Below, one piece after another: positions 35,428-47,090 of a stretch of DNA of 64,000 bases (the stretch's first letter is position 1; every line of letters begins with the position of its first letter). The position numbers and the translations under genes are program-made. The stretch is from NCBI GenBank assembly GCA_028456385.1, contig JALNQF010000045.1:211138-275137 (forward strand), read 5' to 3'. The notes beneath the pieces were generated by a model that ran no database searches, was not told where the DNA came from, and saw only the letters and a program-made list of their open reading frames with translations. The DNA comes from Ophiosphaerella korrae (taxonomy: Eukaryota > Ascomycota > Dothideomycetes > Pleosporales > Phaeosphaeriaceae).

Positions 35428-36285
35428 ATGGCTGAACAGCCAGTAATTGTTATAGTAGCTGGTGTCTCTCACACCCCCGCCCATTTTGAGCCTCTGAAAG
35501 GCGTTCTGGAAGCATACGGTTACGAAGTCCACTCGCCGCACCTCAGTAGCAACAGCCTCTACCCTATCCCCGGTAGAGCATTTGATCATGACAAAAACAT
35601 GCTTATTGGAATCGTCGAAGGCCTAGCAAACCAAGGGAAAGAACTTATCGTGTTAATGCACTCTTACGGTGGTTTTCTCGGCACCGAATCAATGACCGGA
35701 TTAGGCGTCAAGGACCGAGCAGCGCAAGGTCTAAAAGGTGGTATAAGATGGTTGGCGTATATGGCTGCCCTGGTACCTGTCATAGGAGAGGTGTATTCGG
35801 ATACGGTGCGTCTCGGGCAGCAGGCTGATCATGATGAAATGACAAACAATCTCTATATTGTACGCTGATCCAGTTCCGTTTTATTCATATGCATTTTAGT
35901 TATCTCTCTAACAAATGCAATGTAGAACGACATTAATATCTATGTCAAGGATCCGGGAGCTTTATTCTACCATGACCTCCCACTTAAGGCGCAGCAGCAT
36001 TGGTCTAGGTTGCTGACAGCCTTCCAGAAAAGTATAGGAGAGGAGAAATTGACTAGCGAGGCGTGGAGGAGTATCGATGTTTCATACATGTATACTCTTC
36101 AAGATCAGGCTGTATTACTCAAGACGCAAGAGAACTTAGTTAAACGCATCAGGGACTTAGGCGTACCTGTGAAAGAGGTTACTGTCGACTGTTCTCATTC
36201 ACCATTCTTAAGTCAGATACAGAACGTACTTAAATGGCTTAACACATTAGCGGGTATATCGGAGTGGAACAAAGCATTGAAATAG
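35428..36285 (+). CDS. Alpha/beta hydrolase (methylesterase-like)
   Basis: Exons 35428-35859 and 35926-36285 with a 66-nt intron give 263 aa. The N-terminal strand and oxyanion region read VIVIVAGVSHTPAHFEPL. The nucleophile elbow is LIVLMHSYGGFLGT, giving the catalytic Ser, and the C-terminal His lies in TVDCSHSPFLSQ. The arrangement resembles the fungal and plant small esterase group (salicylate/methyl ester hydrolases). The substrate is unknown. It lies alone between the transporter and an AT-rich, transposon-derived stretch. Confidence 0.87.
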
Positions 36286-37754
36286 TTACGCAAGTCCTAT
36301 TCGGATATAATATATACTTAGGAAAGTTCGAGTAGTAGAGCTAAGATACTACGATCTAATCTCTACCTGTTACGAACCTCGAGAGGATGTACGGCGCTTA
36401 TAAAGGAACGAGCGTTATGAAGCACTTAGACTTAACTGTCGTTTCGACCAACGGGGAAGCGCCATGGGCGTTGGGTCAATGAAGCAAGAAGCCAGTAGCA
36501 CAGTACGGCCTCGTAATTCCCCCGAGATCTAACTATGTCCCCCAATGGAGAAAAGATGCAGAGCCTAAGACATTCGCATGCCGGCAGCCAGGCCCATTGC
36601 CGTGCTGCCAGGGCACGAGTATGCGGTGCGGAAAATATCTTGGTCACCACTGCGTCTCCTGTTATATCGAAAAGTCATCTCTACTTTATGCATGGAGATG
36701 ACTCCTCCGCATTACGCGCTAAGCACTTAAATTAGCGCGTAGGCAGCACACTAGGTGGCCTACCTAGTCGACAACTAAATTAATTAATTAAAAGGTCTAA
36801 TTAATATAATCGAAATCGAAATTAAATTGTATAACCAAATCGATTAAATTAATTAGTTAATTAATTTCTAACCATAATTCCAACATAGCTAGATTTTGTG
36901 ACGTCAATAGTAAGTAGAATTTATATTCAGGACCTAATATATTCGTAATCTTAGTAAACTCGCTAACGCTAGTTATAGTTAAAAAGTACTATAAGCTGTC
37001 TCTAGTAACTAATTTCTAGTTTTCTATAACTAAGATATAAAGAAAAGGAGAACAAATCAGATATTACGCGATATTATAACGCCTACAAGCACAAGCTAAG
37101 CGCTTTCCCTACATAAGCTGTTAATCTTTGTATAATGATACTACCTTATACATAGGCCTAGCTTATTATAAGTGTTTAGAAATATAAAGTCTATGTTACG
37201 GACACCGCAACAAAGGCAGCGGATTGTCAGCAGTATGAAGATCCTAGCAACACAAGGCTTGCAGGAACATTGGAAGGTCAGCAACAGGGAGTTGTCAGCA
37301 GCGCAGGGTTGCCAGAACCAAGGGAGCGCCAGCAGCGAATAGGCCACCTTCCTTGGGGTGCGGTTATAGTTATTGGAAGTACAATAGTAATAGTTACGTG
37401 ATAGTGGTGGTGACCGTTAATAGACAAATACAATATTAATTCCAAACAGTAGATGTCAAGAATATATAGTTCTCAATTCAAAGATTGGATTAACGATGAA
37501 GACTATTGTACTAAGTGTGGTTGTGACTATATGCTTAAAGAACTCTATAACTCTTCCCATAGAGTTCACAGAGTTCGACCCTCTCTGTGGTCTTGGCCCA
37601 CAGAGTTCGCAACTCTGTAACTTGTCTTGACAGAGTTTGTTACGTGACTCCTCACGTGTTCAAGTTGTGCTCGGCGTCCGATCCAAGGTCCTATTCCTCC
37701 CGTTCCAACCCTAACCAGTCCTTATCGTCATACCTGTAAGGCGTAGCCGTAACA
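36286..37754. other. AT-rich, repeat-derived stretch without genes
   Basis: About 36770-37140 is strongly AT-rich with many TTAATTAA-like blocks, as in RIP-degraded DNA. About 37190-37350 is GC-richer and has recurring GTCAGCA words. About 37570-37640 carries several ACAGAGTT/AACTCTGT words in both orientations. It probably represents decayed mobile-element sequence. No gene seen. Confidence 0.5.
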
Positions 37755-38927
37755 AGATAAAGGGTAAGTATAGCATCGTAGATAAGGACTTCTATAACTT
37801 CGACGAAGCTAGCTTTATAATAGGCAAGATTACGACTTAACTTGTCGTAACTAGGTCTAACAGGAGAGGAAGAGCAAAGACAATCTAGCTAGGCAATTAA
37901 TACTGCTATACAGGCTATTCTACTATTCTTAATCTATATAGGCAAGTGCTACCTATCCGCCTAGTACAACGGGGATAATCTCCTACGTAACTAGTTAATT
38001 AGAGTTAGTAACAATAGCTAGATAAATAATAACTTAGGGTGTTAGAAGCTTAACCACTTCAACTAGCATACAAAGACACGCGTAGTTAGCGCACAAAGGC
38101 TGCTTATATTTAATAGCTACAAGAGCTACTACTTAGCTGAGTTTGAGAAGATATACTAGGAGAATAACGTCTATACTCTCTATACGCCAGGCCATTCATC
38201 TTACTTAATCCAGCCTCTTAACGTTGGCTGCTTCTGTCTATTAAAGAAGGCGTACAGCTATCAGATTAAGGACCTAATCTAATGCAACATTAACCACATT
38301 ACTAAACTTGAGTTACTGCCAGCCTTCAATGCAACCTTTGCACAAGCGTTTACTCCAGCTAATATCCACTCAGCTTTTTAGGGCGCAGAGCTTGCTCCAT
38401 TAGATCCAGCTGTTGTAATAGACAGGCTTGATGTACAGCTACGTACGCCGTCTCCTCTACTAGCCCCAGTTAAAGCCCCGTGGCAAGCCAAAACTCCATA
38501 TAACAGAGATGAAATTAGGGCCCAATCAGGGTTCTTATGTAATTCTATACGTAGACGCTGGCGTAAGAGCTCATCACCAGCGCCAATTATTGAAGCTATT
38601 CTCCAGCTACAGAAGCGGGCTGAAGCTAGAGCGTTGAAACAAGCGTTAACAGATAAGCGACTCACCAAGCTTGAACAGGCGAACGAGGCAGCCAACAAAC
38701 GTAGGGGACGTAAGAAGAAGCAAATCCAGAAAAGAGGAGTCTTAACAGGGGGAGAGGCAGAGAATTAAATGGCCCAACGTGAGGCTAATAATCAGATTGC
38801 GCGTGAGGAGCGTCAAGGTAGAGGTCAACTAAGAGGTTGTCGCCAGACAAAAAGACGCTGCAGCAACTGTAAAGAGACTGGGCATAATGCGCGCACTTGT
38901 CAGAAAGATAATTTAGATGGGTTTTAA
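37755..38927 (+). mobile_element. Relic of a pogo-type (Fot1/Pot2-like) transposase
   Basis: The degraded frame contains DKDFYNFDEASFIIGKITT (first catalytic Asp region), TLYTPGHSSYLIQPLNVGCF, LLKKAYSYQIKDLI, INHITKLELLPAFNATF, and a C-terminal CCHC zinc knuckle at 38859-38900 (CSNCKETGHNARTC). Many stops are TAG at Gln or Trp positions, the outcome expected from C-to-T and G-to-A changes. The N-terminal DNA-binding part is missing. The C-terminal 200 codons are well preserved and end at TAA 38925-38927. A related relic is at 51764-52654. Confidence 0.8.
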
Positions 38928-39003
38928 TCCTTACATCCAACTACGCGTCTCTAACTTATCGCGTTGTGATGTTATAGCTAATCTAGGATAGAAAAGTTAA
39001 TAG

Positions 39004-39037
39004 GGTGCGGCACTCGCTTCGGTGCGGCACTCGCTAC
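39004..39037. repeat. 17-bp tandem duplication
   Basis: GGTGCGGCACTCGCTTC (39004-39020) is followed directly by GGTGCGGCACTCGCTAC (39021-39037). It lies just past the pogo relic and may belong to that element's end. Confidence 0.7.
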
Positions 39038-40004
39038 GTAGTTACGTTATTTAATTAATCTCTAGGATGTATACTTGTCAGATAGCACCGTACTATCTAG
39101 TTGTCAGATACACGCAGGGATAGCGACTCTTCTAGGTAGCCCTATCCAATCCTAGCGAAGCAGCTGAGAGACGAGATGTAGTATGGTAACACAAAACTCA
39201 GGTGTAACTACTCAGAAGAGACACAGAAAGGCAAAAAAAAAAAAAAGAAACCGCAGAATACAACAACAATCAATCAACTCACCCCATTAATACTGAGCTA
39301 TCCCATGCGTGAATCTGACAATACTCTACTATCCGCCTGATGATACAGCGCAGATAACCACCTGCACTCTTTGTCAGCTTTACACATCTAGCTCGTGCAG
39401 TAGCTGACTGTACACACGCTCATGTATCGTTCACACATCTTACCTTGAGTTGTTTGTTCAGTAAATTCAGGCTGACCTTCAGGACGACAGTGATTGGGCA
39501 TATTTGAGCTACCAATTCTACTAGACGGAAAACCCAAACAATGCATGCAGCCACGATGTGACTGTAAACATTTTCTGGACAAGGTTACTTGTACGGGCAT
39601 ATTAAATAGTGTTTTAGGTATTTATTACAAGCCATAGTACCTAGGCGTAGTAGACCGAGTCATTTTATAGGTTTCTCTAGACCATGTCCCAGCCCAGAGC
39701 CTTGTGGGAAGTATATGCAAGTGACTCATGTTGATATTGTCGACCTCAGATGCCAAAATATTGACAGACCACGTAAATTCTGAACGGGCCTGGGCTGATC
39801 AGTCTTCCCGTTTTCCGAGTTGCGGTAACATGCTACGCCTATGCCTCGTTGCAGTTATAGATCACGCATGTCTCAATCAGGTAAGCTCAGAAAGAGCGGA
39901 GGATCGGATCAACCAGAATTGATGCCCCTGTTTGCTCAGATTGAAAATAGAAGCTGCCAAGCAGCGCTGGGGCTTTTCGGAGCGTTTGTGCTAACTCTGA
40001 GGAG

Positions 40005-40013
40005 TTCGTCCGA
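40005..40013 (+). promoter_or_regulatory. Cluster motif TTCGTCCGA upstream of the MFS exporter
   Basis: TTCGTCCGA lies 256 bases upstream of the MFS start codon and is followed after a short gap by a CGG and a TTCCGAGG half site. The same 9-mer recurs in other promoters of the cluster. CGG/CCG-containing sites are typical of Zn2Cys6 regulators; binding is inferred. Confidence 0.6.
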
Positions 40014-40268
40014 GAAACGGTTCCGAGGCTGCTTTAAATCTCTCTTTTTGACCTGTCGGAATGTTATTGCGCGGGAGTTACGGGGAGTAAAACCAAACCA
40101 AAATTGACGGCGAGAAAAATAAATTTGCTGCGGTTGCAAGGAAGGCTGCTATATCAACAAATATTGCTCACGCAGCCTGGCCATCAGCTCTATCCATTTA
40201 ATTTACTTGACCATACCTCTTAGCCTTACTTCGAAACAACAGTCACCGGCAACTGCTACGTCAGTGGA

Positions 40269-41919
40269 ATGGATACATATGAAATCCACAACGGTGGTAG
40301 TATGACCACAATTAGCCATTTCAGGCGTGTCATCGATCAAGCTATAATCAACGACACAATCCTGAATGCCGATTACGAGGGAAATGGCACATTGCAAGAT
40401 CCTTACATCATTACATGGCTCCCTAATGACCCTTGTGATCCCATGAATTATCCACCTGGAATCAAATGGACAACAACAGTGCTCGTAGCAATCGCGACCT
40501 TGTCTGTGTCCTTTGCATCATCAGCATACTCAGGCGGCCTTCGCGAAATACAGATGGATCTAGGGGTCAATCAAATTATTGCGACTTTGGGGATCTCGTT
40601 ATTTGTTTTAGGTTTCGCTATTGGACCCTTAATGTGGGCGCCCATGAGTGGTTAGTTCAAGAGTACATTTCAACGCGCATCAAGCTTACGCAACGTAGAG
40701 TTATTCGGACGTCAGTATATCTTCATCATGTCCTTCATGCTTCTTGCCATATTCAGTGCTGTGTCCGCAGCTTCTCAGGACATGACGACCCTGGCCGTAA
40801 CAAGATTCTTAGCTGGCGCTTTTGGCTCCTCACCCCTAACAAATGGTGGAGGAATTCTTGCAGACATGTTTCCTGCTTCCCAACGCGGGATGGCCAACAC
40901 ACTTTATGCGGCCGCTCCATTCCTTGGTCCAGTCATTGGTCCAATCGGTAGGTAGAAACTGTCCGAGTTGACTTGGAAGCTAATTCTGTGCAGTAGGTGG
41001 ATTTGTTGGCCAGACAATTGGCTGGCGTTGGATACAAGGTGTTATTGCCATCTTCACTGGAGTCATCGGGATTATGTGTGCATTAATGGTGCCTGAAACG
41101 TATTCACCTGTCCTCCTCCGCAAGCGAGCTGCGAAGCTTTCCCGTATCAGCTCGAAAACGTTTAAGAGCAAATTCAACATTGACAAGGTCAATACAAATA
41201 CATTTGATACTTTCACCACGGCATTGACCAGACCTTGGATACTGCTGTTTGGGGAGCCCATCGTCCTTTTGTTATCCCTGTATACAGCCATAATCTATGG
41301 AACGCTCTATATGCTGTTCCCAGCATTCCCTATTGTCTACCAACGCGGCCGTGGCTGGTCTACAGGTGTTGGAGGCCTCGCATTCCTTGGAATCGCAGTG
41401 GGCATGCTCTCTGCGATAGGCTACTTAGCCTGGGAAAACAAGCGCTATGCTCGAAACGTAGCCAATTCACCAACTGGACATCTGGATCCAGAAGCACGAT
41501 TACCACCTGCCCTACTTGGTTGCATCACTATACCTATCGGCCTCTTTTGGTTTGCCTGGACCAATGGCCCAAATGTGCACTGGGTGGTCAGTATTACAGC
41601 GAGCGCACCATTCGGCTTTGGCATGGTGCTGATATTCATCTCCATTACGGGCTACCTTATTGACTCGTATGTCATCTATGCGGCGTCTGTAATGGCCGCT
41701 AGCTCAGTTCTTCGCTCTCTGTTTGGCGCGGCGTTTCCTTTGTTCACTTCCTACATGTACCAGAACTTGGGCATCCACTGGGCGTCGTCAATCCCGGCGT
41801 TCCTCGCTCTTACATGTGTCCCGTTTCCATACCTATTCTACAAATTCGGTGCCAAGATTCGAATGCGCTGCAAATATGCTCGGGAAGCTGCTCTGGTTCT
41901 GACCAAGTTACGCGGTTGA
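40269..41919 (+). CDS. MFS drug:H+ antiporter-type exporter (DHA1)
   Basis: Exons 40269-40650, 40699-40947 and 40994-41919 give 518 aa; introns are 48 and 46 nt. After an 80-residue cytosolic N-terminus the protein has about 12 membrane segments. Motif A is MWAPMSELFGRQ; the antiporter motif C is APFLGPVIGPIVGGFVGQ; IGWRWIQG follows. These mark the DHA1 multidrug/polyamine exporter group. The large loop before segment 7 contains PETYSPVLLRKRAAKLS, usual for the family. It heads the P450/ALDH/ADH/regulator cluster and is a likely exporter of the pathway substrate or product (inference from position). Confidence 0.9.
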
Positions 41920-42524
41920 GTAGAGAATTCTTGAAGTCATCAAAACTATAGAGAAGAGACTAGTTGTTACTACTCTGTAAAATAATAATTCGTTTCTACT
42001 TTCAAGAAGAAAGTACCAACAAATTGATTTGAACTTCTATTATGAGGACTTTTCGACTCCCAGATTCGTTGAAGAGACGCATAGCAGATAATCAACCAAC
42101 ATGTACAAACCTCAGGAACAACATCCGTACATTATATTAATAGTTGAGGTTGAATAAACCCCATTTCAACTGCACTGTACCTTCAACTGATTGATAAATG
42201 ATGACTTAAGACCACAAACCCGTCTGCTTTCTGACAATTATTTTGATACCGCAATGGATGGCACGGAGTATGGCACAGAGTACGGCAGAGGTTTATTTAA
42301 ACAACGATCTCTCGAGCATGAGGCAGGAATAACCGAAACAGCAAAGCTGCTAAAACAGCAAATTTCTCACATCTACAATAAGAAGAACGTCCTGAAACCT
42401 ATAATCGCTACGATAACCGACCCCAATATGCCAAGACTCACACTTAGCCATGCACCATCACGAGCTCAATCAAATTTTCACTTTCCTAGCAACTGTTCTC
42501 GAGAATTGTCGATTAGTACACATA
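41920..42524. other. Intergenic between convergent genes
   Basis: About 600 bases between the MFS stop and the P450 stop. A 116-codon plus frame at 42191-42541 overlaps the P450 3' end and shows no family resemblance; not supported. Confidence 0.45.
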
Positions 42525-44194
42525 CTAATGCACTGGTGTGAACTCGATCATTAGTGGAGGCTTGTCCCAAAGTGTATAGGTCTTGTGATTCGTCCAATTC
42601 TCGCTTTCTTTGCACAGTTTTAAGTCGAAGTTCCATAGAACTCGCGCCAAGATCAGGCGCATCTCGTGATATGCAAGACTAAATTAATTCGTCAGGAACA
42701 TGTACGTATCGAGTGTAGGATGGGTCTCCAGCTTACTTTTTCCCAAGGCAATTTCGTGGGCCGAATGAAAAGGGCTGCATGACATCTCTGTGGTCTTGAC
42801 TAAAAGCGCTATCCCCCATCCAGCGCTCAGGGATAAATGCATTAGCGTGCTTGAAGTGGGATTCTGAATGGAAAGCGGAATACTGTGTGACGCAAACGCG
42901 TGTCTAGGATTGTAAGATTTTTATTATGGTTGAATGTGTGATGATTTACTTACACCCTCCGGCAAATATTCTCCGCAAATCGCTGTGCCGCCTTCTGGGA
43001 TAGTGCGATACAAGCCGTTTGGAACTGGAGGATAACAACGAAGACCTTCTTCAAAGCAGGCAGCCATGTACTTCAGCTGTCTCAATTTTTCGATAGTCAG
43101 CTCCTCCTCTGATGCGAAACTTGTACGAATCTCCTGCACCAATTTCTGCAACTTGTCGGGATTTTTGAGCAGATAATAGGTTAGTCCGCTTAAAAGCGTG
43201 GCAGTAGTCTCTGTGCCAGCAATCATGAACAAGTCTGCGTTTGAGTACATTTCGTTGAGAGACAAGCGTTTTTCATCTTCCTGGCGGAGAATCAGGTTCC
43301 AGATATCGGGTTTGTCGTTTCCCTTTTGTAGACGGCGGTCAACTCTCTCGACAGCATGTTGCTTGTGCCTCTTTTCGGAGTCAAGCAACCATTGCGGAAC
43401 AAAAAGCTTCCACAAAGTGCCGACCCACGGCCATTCAAGGGAGATATGAGCAAACGAGGATAGTCTAACCGAAGAGAAAACAGATGCGACCCACGGCGAG
43501 TAATTTGAATTTTCCAATAAACCAAGTGATTCGCCAAAGGCCAGGTCTCCCATGATGTCGAACGTTGTAAAGTTGTAGTACTTTACCATGTCGCCTTTCT
43601 TTTGCACATTTCTACGCATATTCTCAATGAGCATGTCGACGTATTTGGCTAGCATGGGTTCCTGCTCCTTGAGCGCCTTGTCAGAGAAGGCATGGGAAAA
43701 GATCCGCCTGACTTGACCGTGATATTGATCATCGACGATGACGAAGATGTTTTCTGCATTATGCGCCTTTATGTAAAACTTCTCATCCTTCTGGCATGAT
43801 TTTTTGCCCTTGGTACGGTGACCATAAATGTCTTTCCACGCCTCTTCATTGATATAGCTCAAGCGGTCGGGACCGAGGCGGACCACGTCGCCATATTTGT
43901 TGTGGCAGTCATCGACCCAAGACTGCATGAGACCTTGAGTTTCTACCCAATAATAGTACATGTTCGAAACTGCTGCTCTTTTCGGCCCGGGGAACTTCGC
44001 CAGTGGATGAAAATACACGTTGTATATGGGTTGTAATGCTAATTTAACGATGATCTTGCAAGTCAGAGAAAGATTTCATCTTTAATGAATTTGGGGATAC
44101 TTACAGCGGCGAGAATTGCTCCGCCGCAGAGAGCCACTCTTTGATACATGTGGAGAGATTTGAAAGTGAAAAAAAATGCACTTAAGTTCTCCAT
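42525..44194 (-). CDS. Cytochrome P450 (CYP65-like)
   Basis: Minus-strand exons 44194-44105, 44054-42954, 42903-42737 and 42678-42525 give 503 aa; introns are 50, 50 and 58 nt. The N-terminus has a membrane anchor. Landmarks are HPLAKFPGPKRAAVSNMYYY, GDVVRLGPDRLSYI, the I-helix LFMIAGTETTATLLSGLTYY, the ExxR motif EEGLRCYPPVPNG, PERW, and the heme loop FSFGPRNCLGKNLAY with its Cys ligand. The PGP start and the YGDVVRLGP phrase resemble the CYP65/isotrichodermin C-15 hydroxylase-like group, common in secondary metabolism and detoxification. It is divergent from the aldehyde dehydrogenase, with two cluster motifs between them. No lesion seen. Confidence 0.93.
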
Positions 44195-44346
44195 GGTCTT
44201 GTTTGTTATGTGGGAGTGTTAGTGCCGGTCCGCATTGGCTCGTAGCACTTACTTATATGACAGTTCTGACAAGTATGTTGTCATCACTTCTGCATAAGTA
44301 GATGCACAATATGAAGCAAATAGATGAAGTTGGAACTTACGGTGAA

Positions 44347-44355
44347 TTCGTCCGA
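44347..44355 (+). promoter_or_regulatory. Cluster motif, P450/ALDH promoter, copy 1
   Basis: TTCGTCCGA followed by ACGGA, so that TCCG and CGGA form an inverted pair two bases apart. It is 153 bases upstream of the P450 start. Confidence 0.6.
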
Positions 44356-44459
44356 ACGGAATTGCCCGTACTCGGACAAAGCCACAGAAGGAGTCCCGGA
44401 TGCAATTTGTTCGGAATTCGCGTCTTGGAACCGCAGATCATTAATGGTTCTGAGGGCCC

Positions 44460-44468
44460 TTCGTCCGA
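44460..44468 (+). promoter_or_regulatory. Cluster motif, P450/ALDH promoter, copy 2
   Basis: TTCGTCCGA followed by AAACTTTCGG. It is 183 bases upstream of the ALDH start. Confidence 0.6.
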
Positions 44469-44650
44469 AAACTTTCGGCATGCAATACAGAGCATAGCAT
44501 CCAACTAGGATTCTGCAAAGCCCCTCCGGACAAGCCGCACGAATTCGCGTTATTAATTCTCCTTACAACATGTTCCATACAGAACTGCAAAATTGATCAT
44601 CGGTGGCGGTTCGATTTTCTCCAGATACTCACTTCCTCACTTATATCGAG

Positions 44651-46571
44651 ATGCCTGAACACGGCCCACGGCTATTTAGAACGAAATTATTCATCAACAA
44701 TGAGGTGTGTAATGCTTTTCCATTTCTGTCCACTTTAGATGGGAAACTTTGCGTTTTGAGAATGCTTCACCCTACCACACAAGCGATCTGACTGACTGAC
44801 TGACTTACTACGCGACTATTAGTTTGTTGACGCTACGTCCGGTGAATTCTTTAGTATCTACAATCCAAACGATGAAAGTCTTGTGACGGGGGCTATTCCT
44901 GTCGCAAGCTCGGCCGACGTTGATGCAGCCGTAGACGATGCTCTCTTTGCTTTTAAGAGTGGCCCATGGAGCACATTTACGCCAGCACAACGAGCAGGTT
45001 GCCTCCAGAAGCTTGCAGACCTTATTGAGCAGAATGCAGAGGACCTCTGGGTATTAGAGCACGTCTCCATGGGCTTACCGAAGGCCTACTGTGATGGCAC
45101 CATTGCAGCTACAACTGCTGCCCTACGATGTGAGTCATGGGCTCAATCCCCATGGTTACATATCGAAAGAATAACCATCGTTTGCAGATTATGCAGGCTG
45201 GACGGATAAGATTTCGGGGCAGTCCTTTCGATCCGAAGGTGGAGGTGCGTTCACTGTTGTCAATTATGAGCCTCTAGGCGTGTGCGCTGGTATTGCACCA
45301 TGGAATGCTTCATTCACGTTAGTATTATCCTGACAACATGTCATCAACAAATATCAACAGAAAGAAAGTGACATCTAAGCAGCACATTCGCATGGAAGGC
45401 AGGTCCAGCTTTAGCAGCAGGCAACACGGTAAGTGCATGACATGCTGTTTGCTTTTTTTTGCATGAGTCCGAGAGTTGGACTGCTTTCCTGATCAAAGCC
45501 CTCTGGCTTTACGTGACTGATTCGTGCTATATAGATAGTTTTCAAGTCTTCAGAAAGAGCGCCACTAGGGCTTGCTGCTCTTGGAGAGCTCATCGTGCAG
45601 GCTGGGTTCCCTCCTGGTGTTGTGCAGATCCTGAGTGGACCAGGTAGCACGGGTGCTTTACTCGCAAGACATATGAAAATCTCCAAGATTAGTTTCACTG
45701 GATCAGTAGAAACAGGAATCAAGATCCAGGAGATGGCTTTGCGAAGCAATATGAAGCGATGTACCCTTGAGCTCGGCGGAAAGTCACCGGCTATTGTGTT
45801 CGACGATGCAGATATCCCCAATGCAGTGTTATAGTATGCATCATCGGAACCCATCATGGCAACACAATTATCTAATATTGAATAGCTGTACACTCGGGCT
45901 TCTTATTAATAGTGGACAGGCTTGTATTGGTACTGCTTTTGCTCTCTAGATGGTTGCTTAGCTAACGCGGCATAGCTTCTTCCCGCATCTTTGTCCAAGA
46001 AAGTATCGCAGCCAAGTTCACAGAAGCACTCAAGGCATCCTTCTCTGCATTCAAAGGGCTCGGACCGATGGTTGATCGCGAGCATTACGAACGGGTCATG
46101 TCATTCATTGAGGCCGGCAAATCAGAAGCTGAGCTATTGGTAGGGGGAAATCGGGTTGGCGAGAAGGGACACTTTATCGAGCCCACACTTTTCTGCAATC
46201 CCGTTGCGGACGCTTCCGTATACAAGCAAGAAATATTCGGACCCGTCGGCACAATTCGGGTCTTCAAATCGGAGGAAGAAGTTATAGAGCTTGCCAATGA
46301 TACTCCTTTTGGCCTCTCAGGTACGTTCCATTATGCCTTTCCTCGCATGACAGAAAATTGACTCCACGGAGGAACTCTCTTTACGGCATAAATGTCCCGA
46401 GCACTACGTGTATCCAACAAGTTGCAGTCTGGCACTATTGGGGTCAATCAATCATTCCTCCCAGGCGTTCAGGCGCCATTCGGAGGATGGAAACAGAGCG
46501 GTTTGGGCCGTGAGTTGGGCCGTGATGGACTCATGGCTTACCTTGAGCCAAAAACTGTCCAAATCAAGTAA
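44651..46571 (+). CDS. NAD(P)-dependent aldehyde dehydrogenase, possibly inactivated
   Basis: Exons 44651-44704, 44823-45129, 45188-45317, 45383-45428, 45535-45833, 45886-45929, 45976-46320 and 46372 (or 46402)-46571. ALDH landmarks are FAWKAGPALAAGNT, ISFTGSVETG, LELGGKSPAIVFDDAD (catalytic Glu), SGQACIASSRIF (catalytic Cys), EIFGPV and QAPFGGWKQSGLGRE. Two defects appear. First, the natural splice at 46321-46371 yields GTLFTA then TAA (46389-46391) before MSRALRVS; skipping it by splicing to 46402 drops about nine conserved residues. Second, about ten residues seem missing between SAFKGLG and PMVDREHYERV. The family normally oxidises aldehydes to acids. It is divergent from the P450 and shares its motif-bearing promoter. 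Intron 1 contains a (CTGA)n run. Confidence 0.8.
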
Positions 46572-47090
46572 GTAAATCTAGAATAACTAAGACCTGACCA
46601 TTAGTAACTTGTACAAAGTATGAACATATGATAGCCGAAGGGCCGATACTCTAACAGGCTTTCTTGTTTTGGGGAGGTTTTTTTTTTCACTCTACTGCGT
46701 GAAATTATGAAGAATCTTAGCTATCTAAGAATAGTCTAATAAATGAAAACAATGAAAGGATTGAACCTATCTGAGCCTTCCGACTGGACGTGCCTTTGTA
46801 TGAATAATTGGCTACGCAGGAATAGTTTTTCTGGTTCTATAGAGCTATCGTAGCTTCAAAGTGCTCGAAAGAATATGTGATGAGACCAAAAAATGTCATA
46901 GGAATGCGTTTGCTGGATCTCTTAGTTCTTGTGTATAAAAAACCATGCTTCTGAAGTCACTATTAGTCGAAGGCTTAGTGTTTTGTGTTTCAGGAGCCAG
47001 GTTTCTTCAAGTATCTCATCCCTCATTCGTATATTCAACTCGTCGATTTTATGTAGTTATAGCCATAATGAATGCCACTGACGAATGTTT
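46572..47090. other. Intergenic between convergent ALDH and ADH
   Basis: About 520 bases between two stop codons. A T-rich run lies near 46679-46688. No supported gene. Confidence 0.45.

Larger units (their letters stand above)
38928..40268. other. Gene-free region and promoter of the MFS exporter
   Basis: About 1.3 kb after the pogo relic. It contains a 17-bp tandem duplication, an A-rich run near 39235-39245, and several short frames without recognisable content. The right 260 bases contain a copy of the cluster motif (40005-40013). Confidence 0.5.
44195..44650. promoter_or_regulatory. Bidirectional promoter, P450 / aldehyde dehydrogenase
   Basis: The 456 bases between divergent ATGs hold two exact copies of TTCGTCCGA, at 44347 and 44460, plus half sites such as TACTCGGAC and TTCGGAATTCG. 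A single regulator could drive both genes from here. Frames inside it are short and unsupported. Confidence 0.6.

Noticed and set aside
42191..42541. 116-codon plus-strand frame
   Set aside because: It overlaps the P450 3' end antisense, has no recognisable motif, and lies between convergent genes.
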